32,955 nucleotides of DNA from an uncultured Prevotella sp. (GTDB lineage: Bacteria > Bacteroidota > Bacteroidia > Bacteroidales > Bacteroidaceae): assembly GCA_937895845.1 (NCBI GenBank), contig CALBLK010000034.1, forward strand, positions 1 to 32,955, written 5' to 3'. Positions 1-8,111 of the stretch are shown here, piece after piece. Under the pieces are notes generated by a model that was not told the origin of the DNA, made no database searches, and saw only the letters and a program-made list of their open reading frames with translations. Position numbers and translations under genes: made by a program. The number at the start of each line of letters is the position of its first letter. Positions within the stretch are counted from its first letter, which is position 1.

Positions 1-1127
1 AAACGCTGCTTTTCACAGGCAGCAAGCAGGAAAGCTCCCGTTCCGAAGTTGGCTGTATTTCCGGCGCTGAGCGTCTGGCCCTTGATGGCCTTCTCGCCGA
101 TGGGCTGCACATAGCCCACCGATCCGTCTTCCTGAAGCGCCACCGTGGTCAGATAGCTCCAAGCCTTGTTGACCACCGGCAGAAAAGTGCTGCGGTCAAG
201 CACGCCGTTGTTGATACCCCACAGCAGTCCGTAAGTGAGAAAAGCGGTGCCACTGGTCTCCGGCCCTTCGGCCTGCTTCGGGTCAAGCATGGAGCGTGTC
301 CAGTATCCCTGAGGCTGCTGACACCTGCTCACGCCCTCGGCCAACTGACGGAAACGGTCGACAAACAGCGACCGGCCCGCATAGGAGACAGGCATATCGG
401 CAAGCACCTTGGCCAGCCCTGCGAGCACCCAGCCATCGCCACGCGCCCAAAAGTCTTTCTTTCCGTCATCCGTCTTATGCTTGGGATAGACATATTTGCC
501 ATCGCGGTAGTAGAGCTGCGCCTCCTTGTCGAACATCAGGTTGTCAGCATAGACAAAATTGGCAGTCAGTTTGTCAAGGTACTTGGTGTCGCCCGTCACC
601 TTATAAAGTTTGGTCATTACAGGCATCACCATGTACAGTCCGTCCGCCCACCACCAGAAATCGGTATTGCCAAGCGCGCACTCGTAGTCCATCACCTCCC
701 TGGTCCGGGCAATCTTATAGTCATCGGGGTTCATGGCATACATATCCAGATAGGTCTGGAAGCAGATCTGCCAGTCACCAAACAGCACATAGTCCTGTCC
801 CTCACCGTAGTTTTTATACTTCCACTTGCTCTTGTCCTGCTCACGCGCCCCACTCCACCGGTTATGGCGTGCCCATTTGTCGGCATACTCCAGCCACCTT
901 GCATTCCCCGTCAGCTTGTAAGCCTCCATGTTGCCGGTAAAGTAGGCTGCGTTATCCCAAAAGGCATTCATCTCAGGCTTGTGCGTGGCTTGCCAACGGT
1001 CATTCACTTTTTCAACCAGCTCAATGGCTGAAAGCTGTTTTTTCACAGGCCTTTTCTTCGTCCTTGCATTCACAGCAATGGGCAGCAGCACCATTGCAGC
1101 GACAAGAACAGCGGTCATTCTTCTCAT
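1..1127 (-). CDS. GH88/GH105 unsaturated glucuronyl/rhamnogalacturonyl hydrolase, partial at 3' end
   Basis: The reverse strand reads open from an ATG at 1127 through the window edge (about 375 residues). The N-terminus (MRRMTAVLVAAMVLLPIAVNA) looks like a signal peptide, so the enzyme is probably exported. Family hallmarks of glycoside hydrolase 88/105 are visible: WDNAAYF near residue 58, the motif WWWADGLYM around 158-166 whose Asp (about D162) corresponds to the proposed catalytic Asp of YteR-type enzymes, and ARGDGWVLAG further on. Such enzymes hydrate the unsaturated uronic acid left at the end of oligosaccharides by polysaccharide lyases. The sequence at the edge (GTGAFLLAACEKQR) resembles the usual end of the family, so few residues are missing. 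It lies 128 nt downstream of the DPP IV gene on the same strand with no clear promoter of its own. The exact GH family (88 versus 105) and substrate cannot be settled here. Confidence 0.9.
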   Translation of the reverse strand, partial: MRRMTAVLVAAMVLLPIAVNARTKKRPVKKQLSAIELVEKVNDRWQATHKPEMNAFWDNAAYFTGNMEAYKLTGNARWLEYADKWARHNRWSGAREQDKSKWKYKNYGEGQDYVLFGDWQICFQTYLDMYAMNPDDYKIARTREVMDYECALGNTDFWWWADGLYMVMPVMTKLYKVTGDTKYLDKLTANFVYADNLMFDKEAQLYYRDGKYVYPKHKTDDGKKDFWARGDGWVLAGLAKVLADMPVSYAGRSLFVDRFRQLAEGVSRCQQPQGYWTRSMLDPKQAEGPETSGTAFLTYGLLWGINNGVLDRSTFLPVVNKAWSYLTTVALQEDGSVGYVQPIGEKAIKGQTLSAGNTANFGTGAFLLAACEKQR

Positions 1128-1187
1128 ATTGTTTCAGTTGATTTTGTTGATATTCATTCAAGCTTCACCTTGTCTGGTCCAAGATTT

Positions 1188-1226
1188 GCGCCCGTTGCCC
1201 GCACCCAGACCAGCGCCCGTTGCCCG
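1188..1226. repeat. Short direct repeat, 14 bp twice
   Basis: The 14-mer GCGCCCGTTGCCCG occurs at 1188-1201 and again at 1213-1226 in the gap between the DPP IV gene and the glycoside hydrolase gene. The surrounding bases also hold a short inverted pair, CTGGTC at 1175-1180 and GACCAG at 1208-1213. No promoter of the TAnnTTTG type is visible in this 128-nt gap. The function is unknown; it could be a local duplication or a small transcript-end structure. Confidence 0.6.
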
Positions 1227-1255
1227 GTCCAGGCCGCAGTGCAGCGCCATGACGT

Positions 1256-3487
1256 TCAGCGTTTCATGGTTCGGTTGAAATGCTGAACGACCTGGCGGAA
1301 CAGATGGTTGCGCGTGTTGCCGCCACTGATGCCGTGGTTGCGGTTGGTGTAGATATTCTCCTTGAAATCCTTGTCAGCCTGGACGAGAGCCTCGGTGTAT
1401 TCTGCCGTGTTGCGGAAATGCACATTGTCATCAGCCAGTCCGTGGCAAATAAGCAGGTCACCATGAAGCTGCGACGCACGCGCTATGGGGTTCACCTTGT
1501 CATAGCCTGAAGGATTCTCTTTTGGTGTACGCATGTAACGCTCGGTGTAGACCGTGTCATAATAGCGCCAGCAGGTTGGAGGCGCGATGGCCACGCCCGA
1601 ACAGAACACAGGTCTGCCCTCGCTCATGCTCATCAGCGTGTTCCAGCCGCCGTAGCTCCACCCCCAGATACCAATACGGTCTTTGTCCACATACGGCTGC
1701 TTGCCAAGCCACAGAGCCGTCTCCACCTGGTCTCTGGCCTCGAGTTCACCAAGGCGGAGATAAGTGCATTTCTCAAATGCCGCACCGCGCCCGCCAGTGC
1801 CACGGTTGTCCACGCACACCACAAGATAGCCCTCCTGCGCAAAGTACCGCTCCATGATACCACCCTGTCCGCACATGCCAAAATGCCATTGGTTGAGCAC
1901 CTGCTGGCTGCCTGGGCCGCCATACTGGTAAAGGACAACCGGGTAACGCCTGCTGGCCTCAAAGTTGGCGGGCTTCACAATCCAGCCATTCAGCTTGACA
2001 CCCTCAGACGTAGTGAAAGAAAACAATTCGCGGCTAACCTGCTCGTAAGCCTTTAGCCTGTCGGCCAGAGCCTTGTTGTCAATGAGCGTGGCCATGGTCT
2101 TCCCTTGGTTGGTGGCAAGCGTGTACACCATTGGATGGTTCATGTCACTCCAGATATGGATAAAATAGCGGAAGTTCCGGCTGAATATGGCCGCGTTCAC
2201 CCCATCCTTCCCCATGAGACAGGTGATTTTACCAGACGCACTGGCCACATAAACCTTTCTGTTGACCGCCTGGCGGTAGTCAGCCGGACTCTCATTGGCA
2301 GCAAAATACGTGTTTCCCGTCGCCTCGTCATAACCGTAGACATCAGTCACCTCATAGTTGCCGCCCACGACGGTGCGCAGCAGCCGGCCGTTCATGGTGT
2401 AAAGATACAAGCGGTTGTTGCCGTCACGCTCACTGGGGAACAAGATGTGCCTGTCCGTTATGCGGATGCCGTCCAGCACCTCCTCCTTAATATATTTGTC
2501 CACCTTGTCACGGATAGCCAACTGGCTCACCGTTGACAGCGGGTTGACCATATAGATATTCAGTTCGTCCTGATGGCGGTTCATCGTAAACACGGCCACC
2601 TTTGCAGGGTCGGAGGTCATGACGATGCGCGGGATATAGCCATCGGCAGCCAACGGGACATTGAGTGTGCGCGTCTGATGCGATTTGATGTCATAGCTCA
2701 GCACCGACACCTTGGCGTTGTCACTGCCCGCCACAGGGTATTTGTAACGGTAGAAGCCGGGATATTCAGCATATTCCGCTTTCTCTGGAGCCATTCCCTT
2801 GAACCACTGGAACGCATATTCCCTGACAGCCCTTTCGTCATAGCGCACCCAGCACAACTGGCGTCCGTCAGCCGTAAAGACCATGCTGCGGTTGGTGGCG
2901 AACTCCTCCTCGTTCACCCAGTCGGGAATGCCATTGATAATCTCATTGCGCTTGCCGTCCTTGGTCACCTGGCTTTCAGCATTGTCGTAGAGCAGTTTGA
3001 CAAGAAAGATGTTATTGTCGCGCACAAAAGCAATCTGCTGGCCATCAGGCGAGAAGAGAGGGACCTGCTGCGGGCCTCCCGAGGAGAGCGGTTCCAAAGT
3101 CTTGTTGCGCAAGCTGTAAATATAGTAGACAGCAGTGAACGACCGGCGATAGATTTGGTGCGTGTTGGTTTGAATCAGCATCCGGGTGCCATCAGGGCTC
3201 ATAACGTATCCGTCGACCGACGACAGCCTGGCACCACGTGCCGTACGGGCATCAAACAGCACCCCGGTCTGCTTTCCGGTCTTGAAAGAACGGGCCACCA
3301 CCTGCTTGCGGTCAGCGCTCAGCTGCGCATAAGTCTCGCCATCATCCAGAGGCTGGACAGCGGACATACGCTCACCAGAAAAAGTCCCGTCGGTGACAGC
3401 CTTGAGGTCTAACTTGTTTCCCGCGCTCGCCGCAGAGGTTCCAAGAACCAGTGCCATACTCAGTACAAAAAGTTTGATGTTATTCAT
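1256..3487 (-). CDS. Dipeptidyl peptidase IV-type serine peptidase (S9B family), secreted
   Basis: A 743-residue protein when started at the ATG at 3487; the frame stays open upstream to 3550, but the internal start gives a clean signal peptide (MNNIKLFVLSMALVLGTSA) and sits 78 nt below a promoter-like site. The N-terminal half is a beta-propeller. It contains DWVNEEE at about 189-195, matching the double-Glu motif with which DPP IV holds the substrate N-terminus. The C-terminal alpha/beta-hydrolase domain has the nucleophile in GWSYGGW (S611), the acid in HGLADDNVH (D686) and the base in NHGI (H718). The family removes X-Pro (or X-Ala) dipeptides in the periplasm or at the surface and supports peptide feeding in Bacteroidales. 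A prolyl tripeptidyl peptidase is the main alternative. Length is close to the family norm. Confidence 0.93.
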   Translation of the reverse strand: MNNIKLFVLSMALVLGTSAASAGNKLDLKAVTDGTFSGERMSAVQPLDDGETYAQLSADRKQVVARSFKTGKQTGVLFDARTARGARLSSVDGYVMSPDGTRMLIQTNTHQIYRRSFTAVYYIYSLRNKTLEPLSSGGPQQVPLFSPDGQQIAFVRDNNIFLVKLLYDNAESQVTKDGKRNEIINGIPDWVNEEEFATNRSMVFTADGRQLCWVRYDERAVREYAFQWFKGMAPEKAEYAEYPGFYRYKYPVAGSDNAKVSVLSYDIKSHQTRTLNVPLAADGYIPRIVMTSDPAKVAVFTMNRHQDELNIYMVNPLSTVSQLAIRDKVDKYIKEEVLDGIRITDRHILFPSERDGNNRLYLYTMNGRLLRTVVGGNYEVTDVYGYDEATGNTYFAANESPADYRQAVNRKVYVASASGKITCLMGKDGVNAAIFSRNFRYFIHIWSDMNHPMVYTLATNQGKTMATLIDNKALADRLKAYEQVSRELFSFTTSEGVKLNGWIVKPANFEASRRYPVVLYQYGGPGSQQVLNQWHFGMCGQGGIMERYFAQEGYLVVCVDNRGTGGRGAAFEKCTYLRLGELEARDQVETALWLGKQPYVDKDRIGIWGWSYGGWNTLMSMSEGRPVFCSGVAIAPPTCWRYYDTVYTERYMRTPKENPSGYDKVNPIARASQLHGDLLICHGLADDNVHFRNTAEYTEALVQADKDFKENIYTNRNHGISGGNTRNHLFRQVVQHFNRTMKR

Positions 3488-3564
3488 AATTCTTATATCA
3501 GTTTGTCTTCTCCCGTCTTCGGGCATGACCGCACACACAGCCAGCCCCAAAACTCATCGTCTTG

Positions 3565-3572
3565 CAAAGGTA
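3565..3572 (-). promoter_or_regulatory. Bacteroidetes -7 element (TACCTTTG) for the DPP IV gene
   Basis: The reverse strand carries TACCTTTG, a match to the Bacteroidetes TAnnTTTG element, 78 nt upstream of the chosen DPP IV start. A TTG further upstream has shorter than ideal spacing (about 15 nt), so only the -7 element is convincing. Confidence 0.55.
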
Positions 3573-3687
3573 ACACTTTTATTCAGACAAGGGAAGGGGC
3601 CGTTTCATAAAAATGTGAAATATTCAAAAGTTATCCTAAGAGCTGAAAATTGCTGCACACAAATTAGCATTTGAGCATTATTTTGCC

Positions 3688-3695
3688 TAAATTTG
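3688..3695 (+). promoter_or_regulatory. Bacteroidetes -7 element (TAAATTTG) for the transporter/sodium pump run
   Basis: TAAATTTG followed by CACCAC lies 27 nt before the ATG at 3723. It is the only good promoter-like site ahead of the five-gene plus-strand run, since the downstream gaps are only 10-56 nt. No well-spaced -33 TTTG is visible. It is divergent from the DPP IV promoter-like site. Confidence 0.55.
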
Positions 3696-3722
3696 CACCA
3701 CTTTTACAGTTTGTTTTGAAAA

Positions 3723-5408
3723 ATGGAATGGCTTACTAATCTGTTCACGTCCACTGATTCGGTGGCTCACATTGCAATGCTTTACGCCATAGTCATCGCC
3801 TTTGGCGTACTTTTAGGAAAAATCAAGTTCGGCAAGGTGGCTTTAGGTGTCACCTTTGTCCTTTTTGTTGGCATTTTGGCCGGCCACATCGGCCTGACAG
3901 CTCCGGTCAACATCATGACATTCATCCAGGACTTCGGCCTGATACTCTTCGTGTTCATGATTGGCCTCCAGGTGGGCCCCGGCTTTTTCGAGAGTTTCCG
4001 CAAGGGCGGGGTCACGCTCAACATTCTGTCTACGGCCACTGTGCTGCTGAATGTCGTGGTGATGTTCGCCTGCTACTATCTCTTTTTCGACACCGACAAC
4101 CCTTACAACTTGCCCATGATGGTCGGCACGCTCTATGGAGCCGTGACCAACACGCCGGGCCTTGGCGCCGCCAACGAAGCCCTGTCAAATGTGTTCAGCA
4201 GCAACATTCCCCAAATCGCCTCAGGCTATGCCTGCGCCTATCCGCTTGGCGTTATCGGCATCATCGGAAGCACCATCCTGCTCCGCTATATCTGCCGGAT
4301 CAAGTTGGAGAATGAGGAGCAGCAGTTAGAGCGGGAGTCCGGGGAGGACCTCCATGTCAAGCCCCACCAAATGCACCTCAAGGTAACCAACTCCTATCTA
4401 GCCGGGCGCACCCTGCTGCAGATTCACGACTTCCTAAACCGCGACTTCGTCTGCTCGCGCCTTCTGCACAACGGCCACGTCTCCATCCCCAACCGCGACA
4501 CGGTGTTCGAGATGGGCGACCAGATATTCATCGTTTGCGCGGAGGCCGATGCCGAAGCTATCATCGCCTTTATCGGCCCCGAGATTAAAGTTGACTGGGA
4601 GAAGCAAGACCAGCCGATGGTGTCCAAGCGCATCCTCGTCACCCGGCCATCCATCAACGGAAAGACACTGGGGCAGATGCATTTTTCATCTGTCTACGGC
4701 GTTAACGTAACGCGCATCACCCGCCAAGGTATGGACCTTTTCGCCAGCAGCAACCTCGCACTCCAGGTTGGCGACCGCATTATGGTGGTCGGTCCCGAGG
4801 ACTTGGTTAACCGTGTGGCTGACGTTTTAGGCAACTCCATCAAGCGTTTGAACGCGCCAAACATCGCGACCATATTCCTTGGCATTATCGTAGGTATCAT
4901 CTTCGGCAGCCTGCCCATTACCATGCCGGGCATGCCCGTCCCCATGAAATTAGGCATTGCCGGAGGCCCGCTGATTATTGCCATCCTGATAGGACGCTAC
5001 GGCTACAAGTTTCACCTGGTAACCTATACGACGACCAGCGCCAATCTGATGCTTCGCGAGATTGGGCTTGTGCTGTTCCTTGCAAGTGTGGGCATCAAGG
5101 CCGGAGCCGGTTTCTGGGACACTGTTGTGCAAGGTGACGGACTGAAATATGTGGGCACAGGTTTTCTGATCACTGTAATTCCCATTCTGATCGTTGGCAC
5201 CATTGCCCGTCTGAAATACAAGTTCAACTATTTCACCATCATGGGTATGCTTGCCGGAACCTACACCGATCCCCCCGCACTGGCATACGCCAACCAGAGC
5301 TGCTCAAAGGAAGCGCCTGCTGTGGCCTACTCCACGGTTTATCCGCTCAGTATGTTTCTGCGCATTCTCACCGCACAGCTCATCATCCTGCTGTGTTGCG
5401 GTGCCTGA
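3723..5408 (+). CDS. AspT/YidE-type transporter with two central TrkA-C domains
   Basis: A 561-residue membrane protein with the layout of the aspartate:alanine exchanger family (TC 2.A.81), which includes AspT, YidE and YbjL: a block of N-terminal helices (about 1-200), two soluble TrkA-C (RCK_C) domains at about 217-285 and 299-370, and a second block of helices to the end. The twin family signatures are present, LYGAVTNTPGLG in the first half and AGTYTDPPALA in the second. Members exchange amino acids or dicarboxylates (aspartate/alanine, or succinate-related substrates in some proteins); the substrate cannot be read from sequence. It leads a run in which the next gene, an OadG-type sodium pump subunit, starts 42 nt after its stop with no visible promoter between, which suggests cotranscription and a link to dicarboxylate or amino acid fermentation (inference). 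Confidence 0.88.
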   Translation: MEWLTNLFTSTDSVAHIAMLYAIVIAFGVLLGKIKFGKVALGVTFVLFVGILAGHIGLTAPVNIMTFIQDFGLILFVFMIGLQVGPGFFESFRKGGVTLNILSTATVLLNVVVMFACYYLFFDTDNPYNLPMMVGTLYGAVTNTPGLGAANEALSNVFSSNIPQIASGYACAYPLGVIGIIGSTILLRYICRIKLENEEQQLERESGEDLHVKPHQMHLKVTNSYLAGRTLLQIHDFLNRDFVCSRLLHNGHVSIPNRDTVFEMGDQIFIVCAEADAEAIIAFIGPEIKVDWEKQDQPMVSKRILVTRPSINGKTLGQMHFSSVYGVNVTRITRQGMDLFASSNLALQVGDRIMVVGPEDLVNRVADVLGNSIKRLNAPNIATIFLGIIVGIIFGSLPITMPGMPVPMKLGIAGGPLIIAILIGRYGYKFHLVTYTTTSANLMLREIGLVLFLASVGIKAGAGFWDTVVQGDGLKYVGTGFLITVIPILIVGTIARLKYKFNYFTIMGMLAGTYTDPPALAYANQSCSKEAPAVAYSTVYPLSMFLRILTAQLIILLCCGA

Positions 5409-5450
5409 CACAAGAGAAATAACAAAATTCCCTTTTCAAAAACTCACACT

Positions 5451-6422
5451 ATGATTTATCCATCAAGAAAAGCATTGCTGGTTTCACTGTTCCTCCTGGG
5501 AGCGTCTTTCGCTTTCGGACAGATGGAACGAAGCATCAAGCTCAACGAGGTGATGACCAGCAACACGACAAGCCTTCAGGATGAATACGGAGAACATGAA
5601 GCCTGGGTGGAGATAGCCAACATCTCACACTCAACGTACAACATCCGCGGCATGTACATCACCACCGACCGCTCCGTACTTGATGCCGGCATGAGCGTGC
5701 CCGAGCGTATCAGCCGCATGAGCGTCATTCCCAGTGGCGACCCGCGCACAAACCTCACAGCGAGGCAGCACCTGGTGTTCTTCTGCAACAGTTTGTCCGC
5801 CAAAGGTTCGCTTCACCTCTCAACAAAGATTGATGCAGACAAGCCCGTCTGGATTGCGCTTTACAACGGCAACGCCAAAGACCTGATTGACTCAGTGACA
5901 GTTCCGGTGATGGGCAGCAACCTCTCGTATGCCCGTATTCACGACGGTTCCGGCCTGTGGCAGGTGAAGACAGAAGATACAGTGACCCCTGGCATATCAA
6001 ACAGCACCATGGTCAGCGAAACCAAAGTGGAGAAGCTCAAACGCGAAGACCCTTATGGCTTAGGAATCACCGTCTTGTCGATGGGAATCGTTTTCTTCTG
6101 CCTGGCTTTACTCTTTGTCTTTTTCACGCTGTTCGGCATTTTCATGCGCCACCGCTCTGCCGTGGCCAACATCCAGCCCGTCAAGGCTGGCGTTAAGACC
6201 GTTGAGAAGACCAAGGAACTCGGGCACAAGACCAATATCATCCTTCAGGACGGACTGAAAAGCAAAGGCATAGACAAGGAGATTTATATTGCGGTGATTG
6301 CCATGGCGCTCAAGCAGTATCAAGACAATGTGCATGACGTTGAGAGCGGTGTCATCACCATCAAGCCCAAGGAGACGGACTGGAACGGAGAGTATATCCA
6401 AATGACCCAGTTTCACGAATAG
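5451..6422 (+). CDS. OadG-family sodium pump decarboxylase gamma subunit with N-terminal lamin tail domain
   Basis: A 323-residue fusion. Residues 1-23 look like a signal peptide ending in AFG. Residues about 28-180 resemble a lamin tail domain (IKLNEVMTSN, then EHEAWVEIANIS and IRGMYITTD, the start and early strands of the fold), placed outside the membrane. One transmembrane helix spans about 204-231. The cytoplasmic tail (KSKGIDKEIYIAVIAMALKQ) is the OadG-like part that in known pumps holds the beta subunit to the biotin/carboxyltransferase complex. Ordinary OadG proteins are about 80-100 residues, so most of this protein is extra. It is followed by the biotin carrier gene (56-nt gap) and the OadB/MmdB gene, which fixes its role as the gamma subunit of a sodium-translocating methylmalonyl-CoA or oxaloacetate decarboxylase. 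The role of the lamin tail domain is unknown. Confidence 0.85.
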   Translation: MIYPSRKALLVSLFLLGASFAFGQMERSIKLNEVMTSNTTSLQDEYGEHEAWVEIANISHSTYNIRGMYITTDRSVLDAGMSVPERISRMSVIPSGDPRTNLTARQHLVFFCNSLSAKGSLHLSTKIDADKPVWIALYNGNAKDLIDSVTVPVMGSNLSYARIHDGSGLWQVKTEDTVTPGISNSTMVSETKVEKLKREDPYGLGITVLSMGIVFFCLALLFVFFTLFGIFMRHRSAVANIQPVKAGVKTVEKTKELGHKTNIILQDGLKSKGIDKEIYIAVIAMALKQYQDNVHDVESGVITIKPKETDWNGEYIQMTQFHE

Positions 6423-6478
6423 TCACAAGACAGCTTATACAATCAATCATTTTAACAGAAACAGACAAACAATTAGTT

Positions 6479-6928
6479 ATGAACAAGTATCAATATAAAG
6501 TCCAAGGCGTAGACTACGACGTTGAGATAGAAGAAGTGGAAGGCAACCTGGCCAAAGTTAATGTGAACGGCATCTCTTTCGATGTGGAGCTGAAACAGCC
6601 CATCAATGCTTCAACGATTGTCCGCCCGAAGGTAGAGGCCCCAAGGCCTGCAGCAGCCACAGCACCAGCCACACCTGCCGCACAGCCAGCAACAGCCCCA
6701 TCTGCGGCCAAAAGCGGCAATGTTGTCAAGGCGCCATTGCCCGGCACGATCACCTCTGTGAATGTAAAGGCTGGTGACAAGGTGAATGCAGGCGACACGG
6801 TTGTTGTGCTTGAAGCCATGAAGATGCAGAACAACATCGAGTCAGAATATACTGGAACGGTGACGTCAGTCGCAGTCAGCCAGGGCGATTCTGTCATGGA
6901 GGGCGCAACATTGGTAACAATAGCATAA
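6479..6928 (+). CDS. mmdC: Biotin carboxyl carrier subunit of sodium-pumping decarboxylase
   Basis: A 149-residue protein with three parts: a short N-terminal segment (1-45) resembling the carrier segment of MmdC/GcdC proteins, a flexible Ala/Pro-rich linker (about 50-78), and a biotinyl domain (about 80-149) with the attachment motif EAMKMQ, so Lys115 should carry biotin. The carrier moves CO2 from the carboxyltransferase alpha subunit to the membrane beta subunit, where decarboxylation drives sodium export. The beta subunit gene begins 10 nt after the stop, which indicates one transcript. The gene could equally serve an oxaloacetate decarboxylase; the symbol follows the methylmalonyl-CoA enzyme usual in propionate-forming Bacteroidales. 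Confidence 0.88.
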   Translation: MNKYQYKVQGVDYDVEIEEVEGNLAKVNVNGISFDVELKQPINASTIVRPKVEAPRPAAATAPATPAAQPATAPSAAKSGNVVKAPLPGTITSVNVKAGDKVNAGDTVVVLEAMKMQNNIESEYTGTVTSVAVSQGDSVMEGATLVTIA

Positions 6929-6938
6929 ACGGAAAGCT

Positions 6939-8096
6939 ATGGGAATCACAAACTTTATCACAGAAAACTTCAACGAGTTTCTGACCTATACAGGCTTTGC
7001 CAACGCAACGGGTGGCAATCTCATCATGATTGTCGTGGGCATGGTCTTAATCTACCTGGCCATCAAAAAGGACTTCGAACCCTTGCTGCTTATCCCCATA
7101 GGCCTGGGAATCATCATAGGAAACATTCCTTTCCGAGCAGATGCCGGACTTGAGATAGGGCTGTACGAGGACAACTCTGTACTGAACATCTTTTACCAGG
7201 GTGTAAAACAGGGATGGTACCCGCCACTGGTCTTTCTGGGTATCGGTGCAATGACCGACTTCTCGGCCTTGATAGCCAACCCCAAGCTGGTGCTGATTGG
7301 TGCCGCCGCACAGTTCGGCATTTTTGGTGCCTATATGGTAGCTCTCGCCTTGGGCTTCGAGCCCAACCAGGCTGCCGGCATTGCCATCATCGGAGGAGCC
7401 GACGGCCCCACGGCCATATTTCTATCTTCCAAGCTCTGTCCCAACCTGATGGGTGCCATCGCGGTTTGCGCCTACTCCTATATGGCACTTGTCCCGCTGA
7501 TCCAGCCACCACTGATGCGCATGCTCACCACCAAGAAAGAGCGTGTCATCAGAATGAAGCCCAGCCGCCAGGTCAGCCAGACCGAGAGAATCCTCTTCCC
7601 CATCATGGGACTGCTGCTCACCACCTTTATCGTGCCGTCAGGACTGCCACTGCTGGGTATGCTCTTCTTTGGCAACCTGCTGAAAGAGTCAGGCAAGACC
7701 ACGCGCCTGGCCAAGACGGCTGGTTCGGCCCTGAATGACATCATTGTAATGCTGCTGGGTCTCACCGTGGGTTGCTCAACCCAAGCCAGCGAATTTCTTA
7801 CAGTGAACACGCTTTTCATCTTTGTGGTCGGTGCATGCGCCTTTATGGTGGCGACAGCCAGCGGCGTGATGTTCGTCAAACTGATGAACCTATTTCTTCC
7901 TTCAGACAAAAAGCTGAATCCGCTGATTGGCAACGCCGGTGTTTCGGCCGTGCCGATGAGTGCCCGTATCAGTAACAACCTCGGGTTGGAGTATGACCGC
8001 CACAACTTTCTGCTGATGCACGCCATGGGGCCAAATGTAGCCGGTGTCATCGGCTCGGCAGTGGCTGCGGGTGCGCTGTTGGGATTCCTGGCATAA
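6939..8096 (+). CDS. mmdB: Sodium ion-translocating decarboxylase beta subunit (OadB/MmdB/GcdB family)
   Basis: A 385-residue, very hydrophobic protein matching the beta subunit family across its length. The best conserved stretch is present: IGGADGPTAIFLSSKL, whose Asp (D155) aligns with the Asp of OadB needed for sodium and proton handling. The conserved region NAGVSAVPMSAR near the C-terminus is also present. The subunit decarboxylates carboxybiotin and pumps sodium out. It follows the biotin carrier after 10 nt and is followed by the LuxR-type regulator after 15 nt. No alpha (carboxyltransferase) gene lies in the window. Whether the substrate is methylmalonyl-CoA or oxaloacetate depends on that missing subunit. 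Confidence 0.92.
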   Translation: MGITNFITENFNEFLTYTGFANATGGNLIMIVVGMVLIYLAIKKDFEPLLLIPIGLGIIIGNIPFRADAGLEIGLYEDNSVLNIFYQGVKQGWYPPLVFLGIGAMTDFSALIANPKLVLIGAAAQFGIFGAYMVALALGFEPNQAAGIAIIGGADGPTAIFLSSKLCPNLMGAIAVCAYSYMALVPLIQPPLMRMLTTKKERVIRMKPSRQVSQTERILFPIMGLLLTTFIVPSGLPLLGMLFFGNLLKESGKTTRLAKTAGSALNDIIVMLLGLTVGCSTQASEFLTVNTLFIFVVGACAFMVATASGVMFVKLMNLFLPSDKKLNPLIGNAGVSAVPMSARISNNLGLEYDRHNFLLMHAMGPNVAGVIGSAVAAGALLGFLA

Positions 8097-8111
8097 GCAA
8101 AGTGCGGCCCC

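Noticed and set aside
296..1031. Two long plus-strand open frames opposite the glycoside hydrolase gene
   Set aside because: They are antisense to a clear GH88/GH105 gene, have composition typical of reverse-frame readings (Arg/Pro/Ser-rich) and no recognised domain.
2573..3412. 279-codon plus-strand open frame
   Set aside because: It lies fully antisense to the DPP IV gene, whose catalytic motifs are intact; no domain is recognised in the antisense reading.
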